From contig JAOUHF010000006.1 in the NCBI GenBank assembly GCA_029865325.1, forward strand, positions 1-48,119: DNA of 48,119 nucleotides. Reading direction: 5' to 3'. The translations under genes were made by a program, and so were the position numbers. Of this stretch, positions 25,535 through 33,347 are shown piece after piece. The stretch's first letter is position 1. Each line of letters opens with the position of its first letter. The DNA is from Thermoleophilia bacterium (lineage in GTDB: Bacteria; Actinomycetota; Thermoleophilia; Gaiellales; Gaiellaceae). Below the pieces are notes generated by a model. That model did not search any database. It was not told where the DNA came from and saw only the letters and a list, made by a program, of their open reading frames with translations.

Positions 25535-26826
25535 AAGTCCTGTCTGCGAACTGGGTGGTCCCAGTGGAGGGACCGCCAATCCGTGATGGCGCCGTTGCGA
25601 TCGAAGATGGGACGATCGTTGCAGTCGGACCAGCCGCGCAGCTCGGCGCAGGCGAGCGCTACCGTGACGCGGTAATCCTCCCTGGCTTCGTAAACGCACA
25701 TAGCCACCTCGAGTACGCGGTCTACGCGGGTTTCGGCGACGGGCTTCCGTTCTCCGACTGGATCGGTCTGCACGTCCAGCGCAAGCGGCAAATCGACCTG
25801 AAGGACGCGGAGGCGATCGCGCGATTCGGTGCGCTCGAGTGCCTGCGTTCTGGGATCACGACAGTCGGAGACTGCAGCTTCAGCGGCGCTGCCGCGACCG
25901 GCTGCGCCGACCTCGGGCTGCGCGCGACGATCTACCTCGAGGTGTTCGGAGAGACGCCCGACGTCTTGTCCGACCGCTTCGACCCCATGCTCGAGCGCAT
26001 CTCCGACACGCTGTCCGACACGATACGGGTGGGGGTCTCACCGCACGCCCCGTACACATGCTCGCTTGCACTCTACGACGCGTGCGCCGCACTCGGGATG
26101 CCGACCGCAACGCACCTCGCCGAGAGCGAAGCGGAGACCAACTTCCTCCAGACAGGCTCGGGAGCGTGGGAGGCCTTTGCGGACATGCTCGTCGAGCCCC
26201 CCGGGACGACGGGCGTACGCGCGCTCGCCGAGGAAGGCGTGCTCGGGCCTAACCTGCTCGCCGCCCACTGCGTCCAGGTAGACGAGGAGGAGATCGCGCT
26301 GCTGGCCGAGCACGACGTCGCGGTCGCCCACTGCCCCCGCTCGAACGCGCTTCTCGGGTGCGGCATCGCACCGCTGACGGCTCTGCGCGCTGCTGGAATC
26401 CGGGTCTGCATCGCCACCGACAGCCCCGCTTCGACGCCCTCGTTCGACATGTTCGACGAGATGCGGGCCGCAATCTCCGGTGCACGGGCACGTGAGCGTC
26501 GCCCCGACGCACTCACTGCAGCGGATGCGCTCGAGCTTGCGACGCTCGGAGGTGCGCGCGCCCTCGGCCTCGCCAACGAGCTCGGCTCGCTCCTCCCTGG
26601 AAAGAGCGCCGATCTGACAGTCTTGTCGCTCGCCGAAACGTCATTCATCCCATGGGAAGATCCGGTTACGGCGGCGGTTCTCGGAGGCTCCCCCCAACAC
26701 GTCGTCGCTACTCTCGTGTCCGGTGAAACGCGGTATGAGAAGGGAGGGAAGACATGGCTCGAGCTGATCGACGCAGCGCACAGCGCCCGCGGCCGGCTTC
26801 TGTCACACGCAAACCCGACGTCGTGA
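25531..26826 (+). CDS. Amidohydrolase, aminodeoxyfutalosine deaminase-like
   Basis: 431-residue metal-dependent hydrolase. Metal ligands are visible in PGFVNAHSHLEYAV, SPHAPYTCSLALYDAC, HLAESEAETNFL, AAHCVQVDEEE and ATDSPAS. The HLAESEAE-x-NFL and SPHAPYT blocks are those of the MqnX/SAH-deaminase branch, so deamination of 6-amino-6-deoxyfutalosine in the alternative menaquinone pathway is possible. A neighbouring mqn gene would be needed to support this and none is in the window. GTG 25531 is set by the overlap with tatC; the frame is open into tatC but without homology. Confidence 0.85.
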   Translation: MKVLSANWVVPVEGPPIRDGAVAIEDGTIVAVGPAAQLGAGERYRDAVILPGFVNAHSHLEYAVYAGFGDGLPFSDWIGLHVQRKRQIDLKDAEAIARFGALECLRSGITTVGDCSFSGAAATGCADLGLRATIYLEVFGETPDVLSDRFDPMLERISDTLSDTIRVGVSPHAPYTCSLALYDACAALGMPTATHLAESEAETNFLQTGSGAWEAFADMLVEPPGTTGVRALAEEGVLGPNLLAAHCVQVDEEEIALLAEHDVAVAHCPRSNALLGCGIAPLTALRAAGIRVCIATDSPASTPSFDMFDEMRAAISGARARERRPDALTAADALELATLGGARALGLANELGSLLPGKSADLTVLSLAETSFIPWEDPVTAAVLGGSPQHVVATLVSGETRYEKGGKTWLELIDAAHSARGRLLSHANPTS

Positions 26827-27584
26827 TCGAGGACACCATGTTCTTCCCGCGTCTTCGCCGGCACGCGAAGTGGATGTTTCTGTTCCTCGCCGTCGCGTTC
26901 GGGCTCGGCTTCGTGGGATTCGGGGTCGGAGCCGGAGGTGTTGGCGTCGGCGACGTCTTCAGGGGGCAGGGTGGAGGGAGTGGCGTGCCCTCGATCTCCA
27001 AGTCCGAACAGCGCGTCCTCGACAACCCGAAGGATGCGCAGGCATTCCGCGATCTCGCCACCGCTCACCAGGCGGCCGGAAACACCGATGACGCAATCGA
27101 AGCTCTCGAGAACTTCGTCGCGCTGCGGCCACGCAACGCCGACGTCTTGCGCGAGCTCGCCGGTTTGTACCTCGCAAAAGCGAGCGAGGCGCAGCAGCGC
27201 GGCCAGATTGCCGACTACCGAGCCGCCTTTTTGGCGCCGGGGACTGCAGTGGCAGGCGCGATCCAGCTCGGCGGCAGGCCGGTCGATCCGGACCCGATCT
27301 CACAGGCGGTCAGCGGGCAGATCACCGGGGACAGCTCTGCGGCGTACTTCGAGGCGCAGCAGGCATCGGCGAACGCCGTCGACACGTATCGGCGGATCAC
27401 CGTGGTGCTGCCGAAGGATCCGAGCGTTCAGCTCGAGCTGGCACAGGCTGCTCAGAGTGCGGGGGACACGGCAACCGTGATCGCCGCGTACGAAGCGTTC
27501 CTGAAGATCGCGCCGGACGATCCGACTGCGGTCGAGGTACGGCGTCTTCTGAAGCAGCTCCGTCAGTTCGGCCAGACCGGCTGA
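26754..27584 (+). CDS. TPR-containing membrane-anchored protein
   Basis: 276-residue protein. A basic N-terminus is followed by one membrane helix (about residues 40-60, WMFLFLAVAFGLGFVGFGVG), a Gly-rich linker and TPR-like helices: QAFRDLATAHQAAGNTDDAI at about 96-115, ADVLRELAGLYLAKASEAQQ, and SVQLELAQAAQSAGDTATVI near the C-terminus. ATG 26754 follows a good GGGAGGGAA site but overlaps the amidohydrolase by 73 bases; GTG 26823 (GTGA overlap) is the alternative. It probably scaffolds other envelope proteins. Copy C of the 3' element follows 19 bases after the stop. Confidence 0.82.
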   Translation: MARADRRSAQRPRPASVTRKPDVVIEDTMFFPRLRRHAKWMFLFLAVAFGLGFVGFGVGAGGVGVGDVFRGQGGGSGVPSISKSEQRVLDNPKDAQAFRDLATAHQAAGNTDDAIEALENFVALRPRNADVLRELAGLYLAKASEAQQRGQIADYRAAFLAPGTAVAGAIQLGGRPVDPDPISQAVSGQITGDSSAAYFEAQQASANAVDTYRRITVVLPKDPSVQLELAQAAQSAGDTATVIAAYEAFLKIAPDDPTAVEVRRLLKQLRQFGQTG

Positions 27585-27603
27585 GAGAGACTTCGAATTG
27601 CCG

Positions 27604-27674
27604 GCGGCCGCTAAGCGGCCGCCTTCAGGACTTCGCAAGACCGAGATACCGCGCTAGCGGATCCCGGTCCTGCG
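27604..27674 (-). repeat. Dispersed 3'-UTR double-hairpin element, copy C
   Basis: In gene sense it opens with the hairpin GCGGCCGC-TAA-GCGGCCGC, then CTTCAGGA, then the GACCGAGAT / GGATCCCGGTC stem around CGCTAGCG. It is inverted on the map relative to copies A, B and D, but the same way round relative to the gene whose stop precedes it (the TPR gene). Confidence 0.75.
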
Positions 27675-27683
27675 CCAGGTGGT

Positions 27684-27689
27684 TAGACT
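27684..27689 (+). promoter_or_regulatory. Putative -10 box of the cytochrome c gene
   Basis: TAGACT ends 8 bases before GTG 27698, with only C-rich sequence between, so the transcript probably starts at or next to the start codon. It is the same hexamer as the one before tRNA-Lys. Confidence 0.5.
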
Positions 27690-27697
27690 CGCCCCCT

Positions 27698-28375
27698 GTG
27701 AGGCTCGCCGTACTCGTGACCGCCGCGTGGGCGGCCCTCCTCTCGCTCGCGCTGACCGGGTGCGGCACCGGCGGGTATACGAGCGCGGGAAGCCAGGGAG
27801 CCGGTAAGAAGCTCTTCATCACGGCGTGTGGTGGATGTCACACACTCGCCGACGCGGGGACGGCTGGAACGATTGGCCCGAACCTCGATGACGCGTTCGC
27901 ACAGGCGCGCGAAGCGGGCATGACATCCGCCACCTTCACGCAGGTTGTCGCAAATCAGATCCGCTTCCCGATCACGGCGACCTCGACCGGCGCGCCGGGG
28001 ATGCCAGCCGCCGACACGACCCTGCCCTCATGCGACGACGTCGAGGGAGATGCGTTCTGTGTCGACGATCAAGATCAGGCGGTAAGCGACGTCGCGGTCT
28101 ACGTCGGCGCCGTCGCGGGGACGGGCGTCACCGCAGAGAAGCAGACGGACGGGAAGTCGATCTTCACGACTACCTGCGGCGGGTGTCACACCCTGGCGGA
28201 CGCCGGAACGGCCGGAACGGTCGGTCCGAACCTCGACGGCGCGAAGCCCTCGAAGGAGCTCGTCGTCGACCGCGTGACGAATGGGAAGGGTGTGATGCCG
28301 CCTTTCGGCGCTTCGCTCGACGCCGCCCAGATCCAGGCCGTCGCCGACTACGTCTCGTCGACCGCCGGCAAGTAG
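27698..28375 (+). CDS. Diheme cytochrome c lipoprotein (internally duplicated)
   Basis: 225-residue exported protein. A hydrophobic signal ends in the lipobox LALTGC (C22), so it is lipid-anchored outside the membrane. Two class I haem sites, CGGCHTLADAGTAGT at C44-C47-H48 and again at C160-C163-H164, lie in two tandem cytochrome domains. Candidate axial methionines are in the first (PGMPAAD) and second (GVMPPFG) domains. Between the domains are two further cysteines (PSC, AFC). It faces the cytochrome oxidase operon and is a good candidate electron donor to CtaC. Confidence 0.92.
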   Translation: MRLAVLVTAAWAALLSLALTGCGTGGYTSAGSQGAGKKLFITACGGCHTLADAGTAGTIGPNLDDAFAQAREAGMTSATFTQVVANQIRFPITATSTGAPGMPAADTTLPSCDDVEGDAFCVDDQDQAVSDVAVYVGAVAGTGVTAEKQTDGKSIFTTTCGGCHTLADAGTAGTVGPNLDGAKPSKELVVDRVTNGKGVMPPFGASLDAAQIQAVADYVSSTAGK

Positions 28376-28397
28376 CGCGAGTCGCCTCGCGCCGGGA

Positions 28398-29039
28398 TCA
28401 GCTCCCGGCTTCCGCCTCGAGGTCGACGACCACGTGCTCGACGGGCACGTCGTACCGGACCCGGACCGAGTCGACAACCCCGCGCTCGTGCCAGCTCGAG
28501 TTGCCGGCCGGGTGGGTCGCGATCACGATCTCGTCCGGATGGAACGTTCGCACTGCATCCTCGATGGCGACGAGCGGGTCGGTGTCTCCCACCTCGCCGC
28601 GGGCATCGATCCCGACCGAGGCGAGTCTGGCGAGCATCTCGTCGAGCCGCTGCTGGGCGGCTGCCCGAGCCGGATCCTCGTCGGACGCCCACGCCTTGAG
28701 GCCCGTCGTCAACGCGGGGCACACGACGAGGAAGGACGTCTTCACCGAGAGCGCCCGCGTGCTGATCGCGCCCAGGAGCTCGTCGTGCCCGATGGTCTCG
28801 TTCGCGACGACGAGGACGCGACGTTCCTCGGGTCCACCCACGTGCTCGATGTGCTGGGGCTTCGGGCCGGGCCCACGTTGACGGAGGTAGACCCCAACCG
28901 CGGCCGCCGACAGCCCGAGCCAGACGATGACACCAAGGATTGTGCTGATCAGGGAGGCGACGACGATGAGCGCGAATGCACCGATCGTGATCAGCAGGAA
29001 GCGGAAAGCCGCGGCTTCGCTACGAAACGGGTTCTCCAC
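28398..29039 (-). CDS. Membrane protein with C-terminal UspA-like domain
   Basis: 213 residues. Two membrane helices (about 14-32 and 34-52) anchor a cytoplasmic alpha/beta domain that begins RRVLVVANET at residues 73-82 and has DEIVIATHPAGNSSW and VPVEHVVVD towards the end. These motifs recur twice in the soluble gene at 29663, so one operon carries three copies of the domain. The ATP-binding glycines of classic UspA (G-x2-G-x9-G-S/T) are not seen. It is the last gene of the cytochrome oxidase row, 15 bases after ctaE. Starts at GTG. Confidence 0.78.
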   Translation of the reverse strand: MENPFRSEAAAFRFLLITIGAFALIVVASLISTILGVIVWLGLSAAAVGVYLRQRGPGPKPQHIEHVGGPEERRVLVVANETIGHDELLGAISTRALSVKTSFLVVCPALTTGLKAWASDEDPARAAAQQRLDEMLARLASVGIDARGEVGDTDPLVAIEDAVRTFHPDEIVIATHPAGNSSWHERGVVDSVRVRYDVPVEHVVVDLEAEAGS

Positions 29040-29054
29040 AGCAGCTGCGCTCCT

Positions 29055-29666
29055 TTAGAGGAGGTAGACCGTCGCGTACACGACGATCCACATGACGTCG
29101 ACGAAGTGCCAGTAGATCCCGGGTAGCTCGACGCCGTGGTGGTGCTCCGGCGAGAAGTGTCCCCGCGAGCCGCGGATGATCACCATCAAGAGCAGGCTGA
29201 GCCCAACCGCCACGTGCGCGCCATGGAGGCCGGTGAGCCCGAAGAAGACCGATGCGAAAGCGCCGTCGCCCGTGTTGAACCCAACGTTCAGATACTCGAC
29301 GACCTGCGTCGTGAGAAACGCGAGACCCATGACGAATGTCAGCACCATCCCGGCTAGGAAACCAGCGCGCTGGCCACGCTTGATCGACTGCAGAGCCCAG
29401 TGCATCGTGAAGCTCGAGGTGACGAGGATCGCCGTGTTGACGCCGGCCACGAACACCGGGAAGTGGTACGGCTCCGGCGGCCACTCGGCGGGCGCACTCG
29501 GGTTGACGACCCTGACGAAGAAGTACGCGGCGAAGAACGAGCCGAAGAGCATGATCTCCGACCCGATGAAGAGAAGCATCCCGAGCGTGCGCGCGTCGAC
29601 GCGCGAGCTTTGATTCGCCTCCGGCGGTCCGTGATGATCGTGCAGCACCTCGGCGTGTGCGCTCAA
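29055..29666 (-). CDS. ctaE: Cytochrome c oxidase subunit III
   Basis: 203-residue membrane subunit with about five helices, the short actinobacterial form. Blocks are GMLLFIGSEIMLFGSFFAAY, FTMHWALQSIKRGQR, FFGLTGLHGAHVAVGL and GIYWHFVDVMWIVVYATVYLL. TTG 29666 is chosen because it overlaps the upstream stop (TTGA) and follows GGAGG by 7 bases; the frame is open further upstream inside the Usp-like gene but unrelated. Confidence 0.94.
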   Translation of the reverse strand: MSAHAEVLHDHHGPPEANQSSRVDARTLGMLLFIGSEIMLFGSFFAAYFFVRVVNPSAPAEWPPEPYHFPVFVAGVNTAILVTSSFTMHWALQSIKRGQRAGFLAGMVLTFVMGLAFLTTQVVEYLNVGFNTGDGAFASVFFGLTGLHGAHVAVGLSLLLMVIIRGSRGHFSPEHHHGVELPGIYWHFVDVMWIVVYATVYLL

Positions 29667-30499
29667 ACGGCCACCTCCTCTCGGGACTCGGTGACGACAT
29701 GGTCGACCGGCAGCCCGCTCTCCGAACGGAGCCGCCCGACGAGGTCGCGCCGGAGCCACCCCGACCGCTCCCCTGGGAAAGTCGAGACGATGATCTCGTC
29801 CGTACGCTCGTCCTCGACCGCCTCCATCGCTGCGACGAATGGATCCGGATGGGCGATCTGTCCGTGGACATCGAGTCCTTCGGAGCGAAGGATCGCGAGT
29901 GCCGAACGCAGCCGCTGCTCGGCCTCCGGGTGCTCGCCGCGCGCCGGATCGCCTTGAGGGCAGACGATCAGAAAACTGGCGGCTCCTTCGCGGGCCCTCG
30001 CGCGAAGGCGGTCGAGGAGCTGTTCCCCGAGCACGGTCTCGTTCGCGACGACGAGCACGTTGACGCCCGCGCGGCCGACGACCTCGGAGACGACATGCTC
30101 TACCGGCCTCCCGCCCGCCGCCTTCCGAACCTCGTCGAGGAGGTCCTTGCGTAGCCAACCCGACTTCGTCTCGGGATGAGTCGAGACGATGATCTCGTCG
30201 ATCTCCTCCGAGGCGAGTACGTCCTTGATCGCCGCGAGCGGCTCGTCGTCGAAAACGCCGCCATGAGCCGCGACTCCCGATGCACGAAGAGCCCCGAGCG
30301 TCCGGTCGAGCCTGCGCCCCGCCGCGGCACGGCGGGAGTCGCGATACACGACGTAGCCCTCGCGAGGCTGCGTGACCGGTGCGACGACTGCGACGCGGAT
30401 CGGCCCGCGCTCGGCACGGCGGCGGACGGCATCCACGAGCTCCGTGCCGACCAGCGTCTCGTTGGCCACTACGAGAACTGAGGTCACCTGCTCGGTCAT
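29663..30499 (-). CDS. Tandem UspA-like two-domain protein in the cytochrome oxidase operon
   Basis: 278 residues with two copies of one alpha/beta domain. VLVVANET is at residues 8-15 and again at 148-155. Each copy ends with EIDEIIVSTHPETKSGWLRK then GRPVEHVVSE, or TDEIIVSTFPGERSGWLRR then GLPVDHVVTE. No membrane segment. ATG 30499 overlaps the ctaD stop (ATGA) and the stop overlaps ctaE, so it is coupled to both oxidase subunits. Function unknown; a regulatory or assembly role for the oxidase is an inference from position. Confidence 0.8.
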   Translation of the reverse strand: MTEQVTSVLVVANETLVGTELVDAVRRRAERGPIRVAVVAPVTQPREGYVVYRDSRRAAAGRRLDRTLGALRASGVAAHGGVFDDEPLAAIKDVLASEEIDEIIVSTHPETKSGWLRKDLLDEVRKAAGGRPVEHVVSEVVGRAGVNVLVVANETVLGEQLLDRLRARAREGAASFLIVCPQGDPARGEHPEAEQRLRSALAILRSEGLDVHGQIAHPDPFVAAMEAVEDERTDEIIVSTFPGERSGWLRRDLVGRLRSESGLPVDHVVTESREEVAV

Positions 30500-32439
30500 G
30501 CGTGAACCTCCTCGGCTTCCTTGGCCGGGCTCATGACTGCATGTCGAGCACCGGGCACGCCGTACTCGTACGGACCGCCGACGACCTGCGGGATCTCGTC
30601 GAAGTTGAAGATCGGCGGTGGCGACGAGACCTGCCACTCGAGCGTGTGCGCCCGCCAGGGGTTGGCGTCCGCGATCGGGCCGTTAGCCCAGCTCGTGATC
30701 ATGTTGTAGACGAACACGATGAACGAGGCGCCAAGGACGAACGATGCGATCGAGATCACGAAGTTGAGGTCACCGAACGCAGAGTCGTAGTCGAACACGC
30801 GCCGCGGCATGCCCCGCAGGCCGACGTAGTGCATCGGGAAGAACGTCGCGTTGAAGCTCACAAACGTCAGCCAGAAGTGCCACTTCCCGAGCCGCTCGTT
30901 GTACATGCGGCCGGTCATCTTCGGGAACCAGTAGTAGATCCCCGCGAAGATCGTGAAGACGGAGCCGCCGAAGAGCACGTAGTGGATGTGGGCGACGATG
31001 AAGTACGTATCCGAGGCAGCGATGTCGATGGGTACTGAGCCGAGGTAGATCCCGGAAAGCCCCCCGATGACAAACATCGTCAGGAAGCCGAGCGCGAACA
31101 GCATCGGCGTATTCAGGTGGATGCGCCCGCGCCAGAGGGTCGCAGTCCACGAGAACACCTTGATCCCCGTCGGGATCGCGATCAGCAAGGTCGTGATCAT
31201 CATGGGCACGCGCAGCCAATCGGCCATGCCCGCGACAAACATGTGGTGTGCCCACACGGAGAAGCCGAGGACGAGGATCCCCATGAGCGAGAGCGCCATC
31301 AGGCGATACCCGAAGATCGGCTTGCGCGACATGGACGAGATCACCTCGGAGACGATCCCGAAGCCGGGCAGCATCATGATGTAGACGGCCGGGTGACTGT
31401 AGAACCAGAAGATGTGCTGGTACCCGAGCACATAGCCGCCGCCCTCGGGCGTGAAGAAGCTCGTGTGCATGATCCGGTCGAACATGACGAAGAACTGCGA
31501 ACCGGCGATGAACGGCGTCGCGATGACGACGAGCAGTGAGGTCGTGAAGTTCGCCCAGACGAGGAGCGGCATGCGCCAGAACGTCATGCCGGGAGCGCGC
31601 ATGGTGATAATCGTCACGAGGAAGTTGAGCGCGGTCAGAATGCTCGAGGCCCCGGCCCACTGCACGCCCATGTTGAAAAAGGTCTGGCCCAGCGGTTGGC
31701 CCTCGGCGAGCGGGGCGTAACCGGTCCAACCGGCACCGAACGCGCCGCCGGGAGCGATGAAGCTCGCCAGGAACATGACTCCGGCGATCGGAAGCAGCCA
31801 GAACGAGAGCGCATTCAGCCGCGGGAACGCCATGTCCGGGGCGCCGAGCATGAGCGGGACGGCGAAGTTCGCGAGCCCTGCGAACGCCGGGATGATGAAG
31901 AGAAAAATCATCAAGGTCGCGTGCATCGAGACGAGACCGTTGAACGTCTGCGAATCCACGAACTGGAGCCCCGGCTGCGCGAGCTCTGCTCGGAAGAACA
32001 TCGCCATGAGCCCGCCGATCGTGAAGAAAACGAACGTGGTGACGAGGTACTGGACCCCGATCACCTTGTGGTCGGTGTTGACCCGGAAGTAGTCCCTCCA
32101 GGTGCGGGCTCCGTGCCCCGAGTGGTCCTCCGGGCGCGTCGGGCGACCGGAGATGTAGTGCAGCCAGTAGTCGAACGCACCGATGCCACCGAGGAAGCCG
32201 ATCGGAGTCGCCACCATTCCGCCGACGACGAGGATCACCTCGGTCAACCAGTAGGGCTCCCAGCCCCACCATCGCCGGAGCGCGAGGACGAGAAGCGTGC
32301 CGAGGACAAAGCCGACGCCGGCCATCCACCCGCCACGTACCAGTCCGGGACCGAAGAAGAACTTCCACGTCGAGCCGTGCGGCGGCTCGAAGTGAGGCGG
32401 GTACTCGGCGTGCGGTGTATCGGAGTGCGAAACCGTCAC
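30496..32439 (-). CDS. ctaD: Cytochrome c oxidase subunit I, A2-type haem-copper oxidase
   Basis: 647-residue catalytic subunit holding two haems and CuB. Ligand motifs are MHATLMIFLFIIP, YSHPAVY (residues 347-353, with the His-Tyr pair), VWAHHMFVAGM and AHIHYVLFGG. The D-channel glutamate of A1-type enzymes (GHPEVY) is replaced by Ala, while Tyr-Ser precedes HP; this is the A2-type signature. About 100 extra N-terminal residues carry two further membrane helices before the usual first block (NTDHKVIGVQYLV). GTG 32439 overlaps the ctaC stop. Confidence 0.95.
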   Translation of the reverse strand: MTVSHSDTPHAEYPPHFEPPHGSTWKFFFGPGLVRGGWMAGVGFVLGTLLVLALRRWWGWEPYWLTEVILVVGGMVATPIGFLGGIGAFDYWLHYISGRPTRPEDHSGHGARTWRDYFRVNTDHKVIGVQYLVTTFVFFTIGGLMAMFFRAELAQPGLQFVDSQTFNGLVSMHATLMIFLFIIPAFAGLANFAVPLMLGAPDMAFPRLNALSFWLLPIAGVMFLASFIAPGGAFGAGWTGYAPLAEGQPLGQTFFNMGVQWAGASSILTALNFLVTIITMRAPGMTFWRMPLLVWANFTTSLLVVIATPFIAGSQFFVMFDRIMHTSFFTPEGGGYVLGYQHIFWFYSHPAVYIMMLPGFGIVSEVISSMSRKPIFGYRLMALSLMGILVLGFSVWAHHMFVAGMADWLRVPMMITTLLIAIPTGIKVFSWTATLWRGRIHLNTPMLFALGFLTMFVIGGLSGIYLGSVPIDIAASDTYFIVAHIHYVLFGGSVFTIFAGIYYWFPKMTGRMYNERLGKWHFWLTFVSFNATFFPMHYVGLRGMPRRVFDYDSAFGDLNFVISIASFVLGASFIVFVYNMITSWANGPIADANPWRAHTLEWQVSSPPPIFNFDEIPQVVGGPYEYGVPGARHAVMSPAKEAEEVHA

Positions 32440-33140
32440 GCCCTCTTCTCCTTAACCCATTCGTCGAACTCGGCCCGCGTCACGACGCGCGCCTTCGCAC
32501 GCATCGTCGCGTGCCCGAGGCCGCAGAGCTCAGCACACACGACCGCGAACTCACCAGTGCGCGTTGGCGTGACGAGAATCGACGTCTCGATGCCGGGCAC
32601 GGCGTCCATCTTCTGGCCGAAGTTCGGCACCCAGAAGGAGTGGATGACGTCCACCGCCTCCATCGTGAACCGCGCTTCGCGGTTCACGGGCAGCACGAGC
32701 TCGCCGGTCGTGAAGTCCCCGTAGTCGCTGTACTCGAACTTCCAGGCGAACTGCTGCCCAATCGCCTTCACCTCGAGCGGGCGGTTCCCGGCCTCGCCGT
32801 TCTGGGACAGCACGACGGCGCTCACGATCCCCAGCGCGATGACGAGGATCGCGGGAACCGCGGTCCACGCGATCTCGAGGCCCGTGTTGCCGTGGATCGG
32901 CGGGCCGTCCAGGTCGTCGTCGTCGGGGACGCGCCAGGTCCACACCGAATAGACGACCACGGCGGCAACCACCGAGAAGATCACGATCGACATGATCGTG
33001 GCGAACCAGTAGATGTCCTGAATCCGATCGAACTCCTCGCTCGCGGAGGTCGGAAGCCACTGGAACAGGACGGCGACGAGCGTGACGAGCACGCCAATCA
33101 CGACGCCGATCGCGACCAGCTGGACGATCCCCTTGCGCAC
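32436..33140 (-). CDS. ctaC: Cytochrome c oxidase subunit II
   Basis: 234 residues. Two membrane helices (about 5-27 and 47-69) precede an exported cupredoxin domain. The CuA site is complete: VIHSFWVPNFGQKMD (first His), then CAELCGLGHATM (C-x3-C-x3-H-x2-M). The cytochrome c donor docks here; no haem is fused to the C-terminus, unlike some caa3 oxidases, which fits the separate diheme cytochrome next to the operon. First gene of the operon; GTG start behind a TAGGCT box. Confidence 0.95.
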   Translation of the reverse strand: MRKGIVQLVAIGVVIGVLVTLVAVLFQWLPTSASEEFDRIQDIYWFATIMSIVIFSVVAAVVVYSVWTWRVPDDDDLDGPPIHGNTGLEIAWTAVPAILVIALGIVSAVVLSQNGEAGNRPLEVKAIGQQFAWKFEYSDYGDFTTGELVLPVNREARFTMEAVDVIHSFWVPNFGQKMDAVPGIETSILVTPTRTGEFAVVCAELCGLGHATMRAKARVVTRAEFDEWVKEKRA

Positions 33141-33148
33141 CGGGGGCG

Positions 33149-33154
33149 AGCCTA
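33149..33154 (-). promoter_or_regulatory. Putative -10 box of the cytochrome oxidase operon
   Basis: On the minus strand TAGGCT ends 8 bases before GTG 33140 of ctaC, with only C/G between. It is the same box and spacing as at the cytochrome c and wecB genes. Confidence 0.5.
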
Positions 33155-33221
33155 CTTCAAGCGCCAGCCGTCGTGGGGCGGAACCGAGCCGTGCTCTTGA
33201 TCGCCTGCGTCCGTCGCGCTT

Positions 33222-33293
33222 GGGGGGTCTCGAGTCCGAGCGCCGGGCGGGATCCTCACTCGAACGGGGGGTCTAGATCCCCCGGTGGGGGGG
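33222..33293 (+). other. G-run cluster upstream of ctaC
   Basis: Within 72 bases the plus strand has runs of 6, 3, 3, 6 and 7 G, with repeated GGGGGTCT words and short palindromes such as GGGGGTCTAGATCCCCC. It could form a G-quadruplex or strong hairpins. It lies in the 207-base divergent gap between the oxidase operon and the Gly-rich gene; no gene was found in this gap. Confidence 0.5.
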
Positions 33294-33347
33294 TCTCCCA
33301 GGTTCTGAATGCCTCGATCGTGTGAAAGCACGGTTTTCTGTGGCCCA

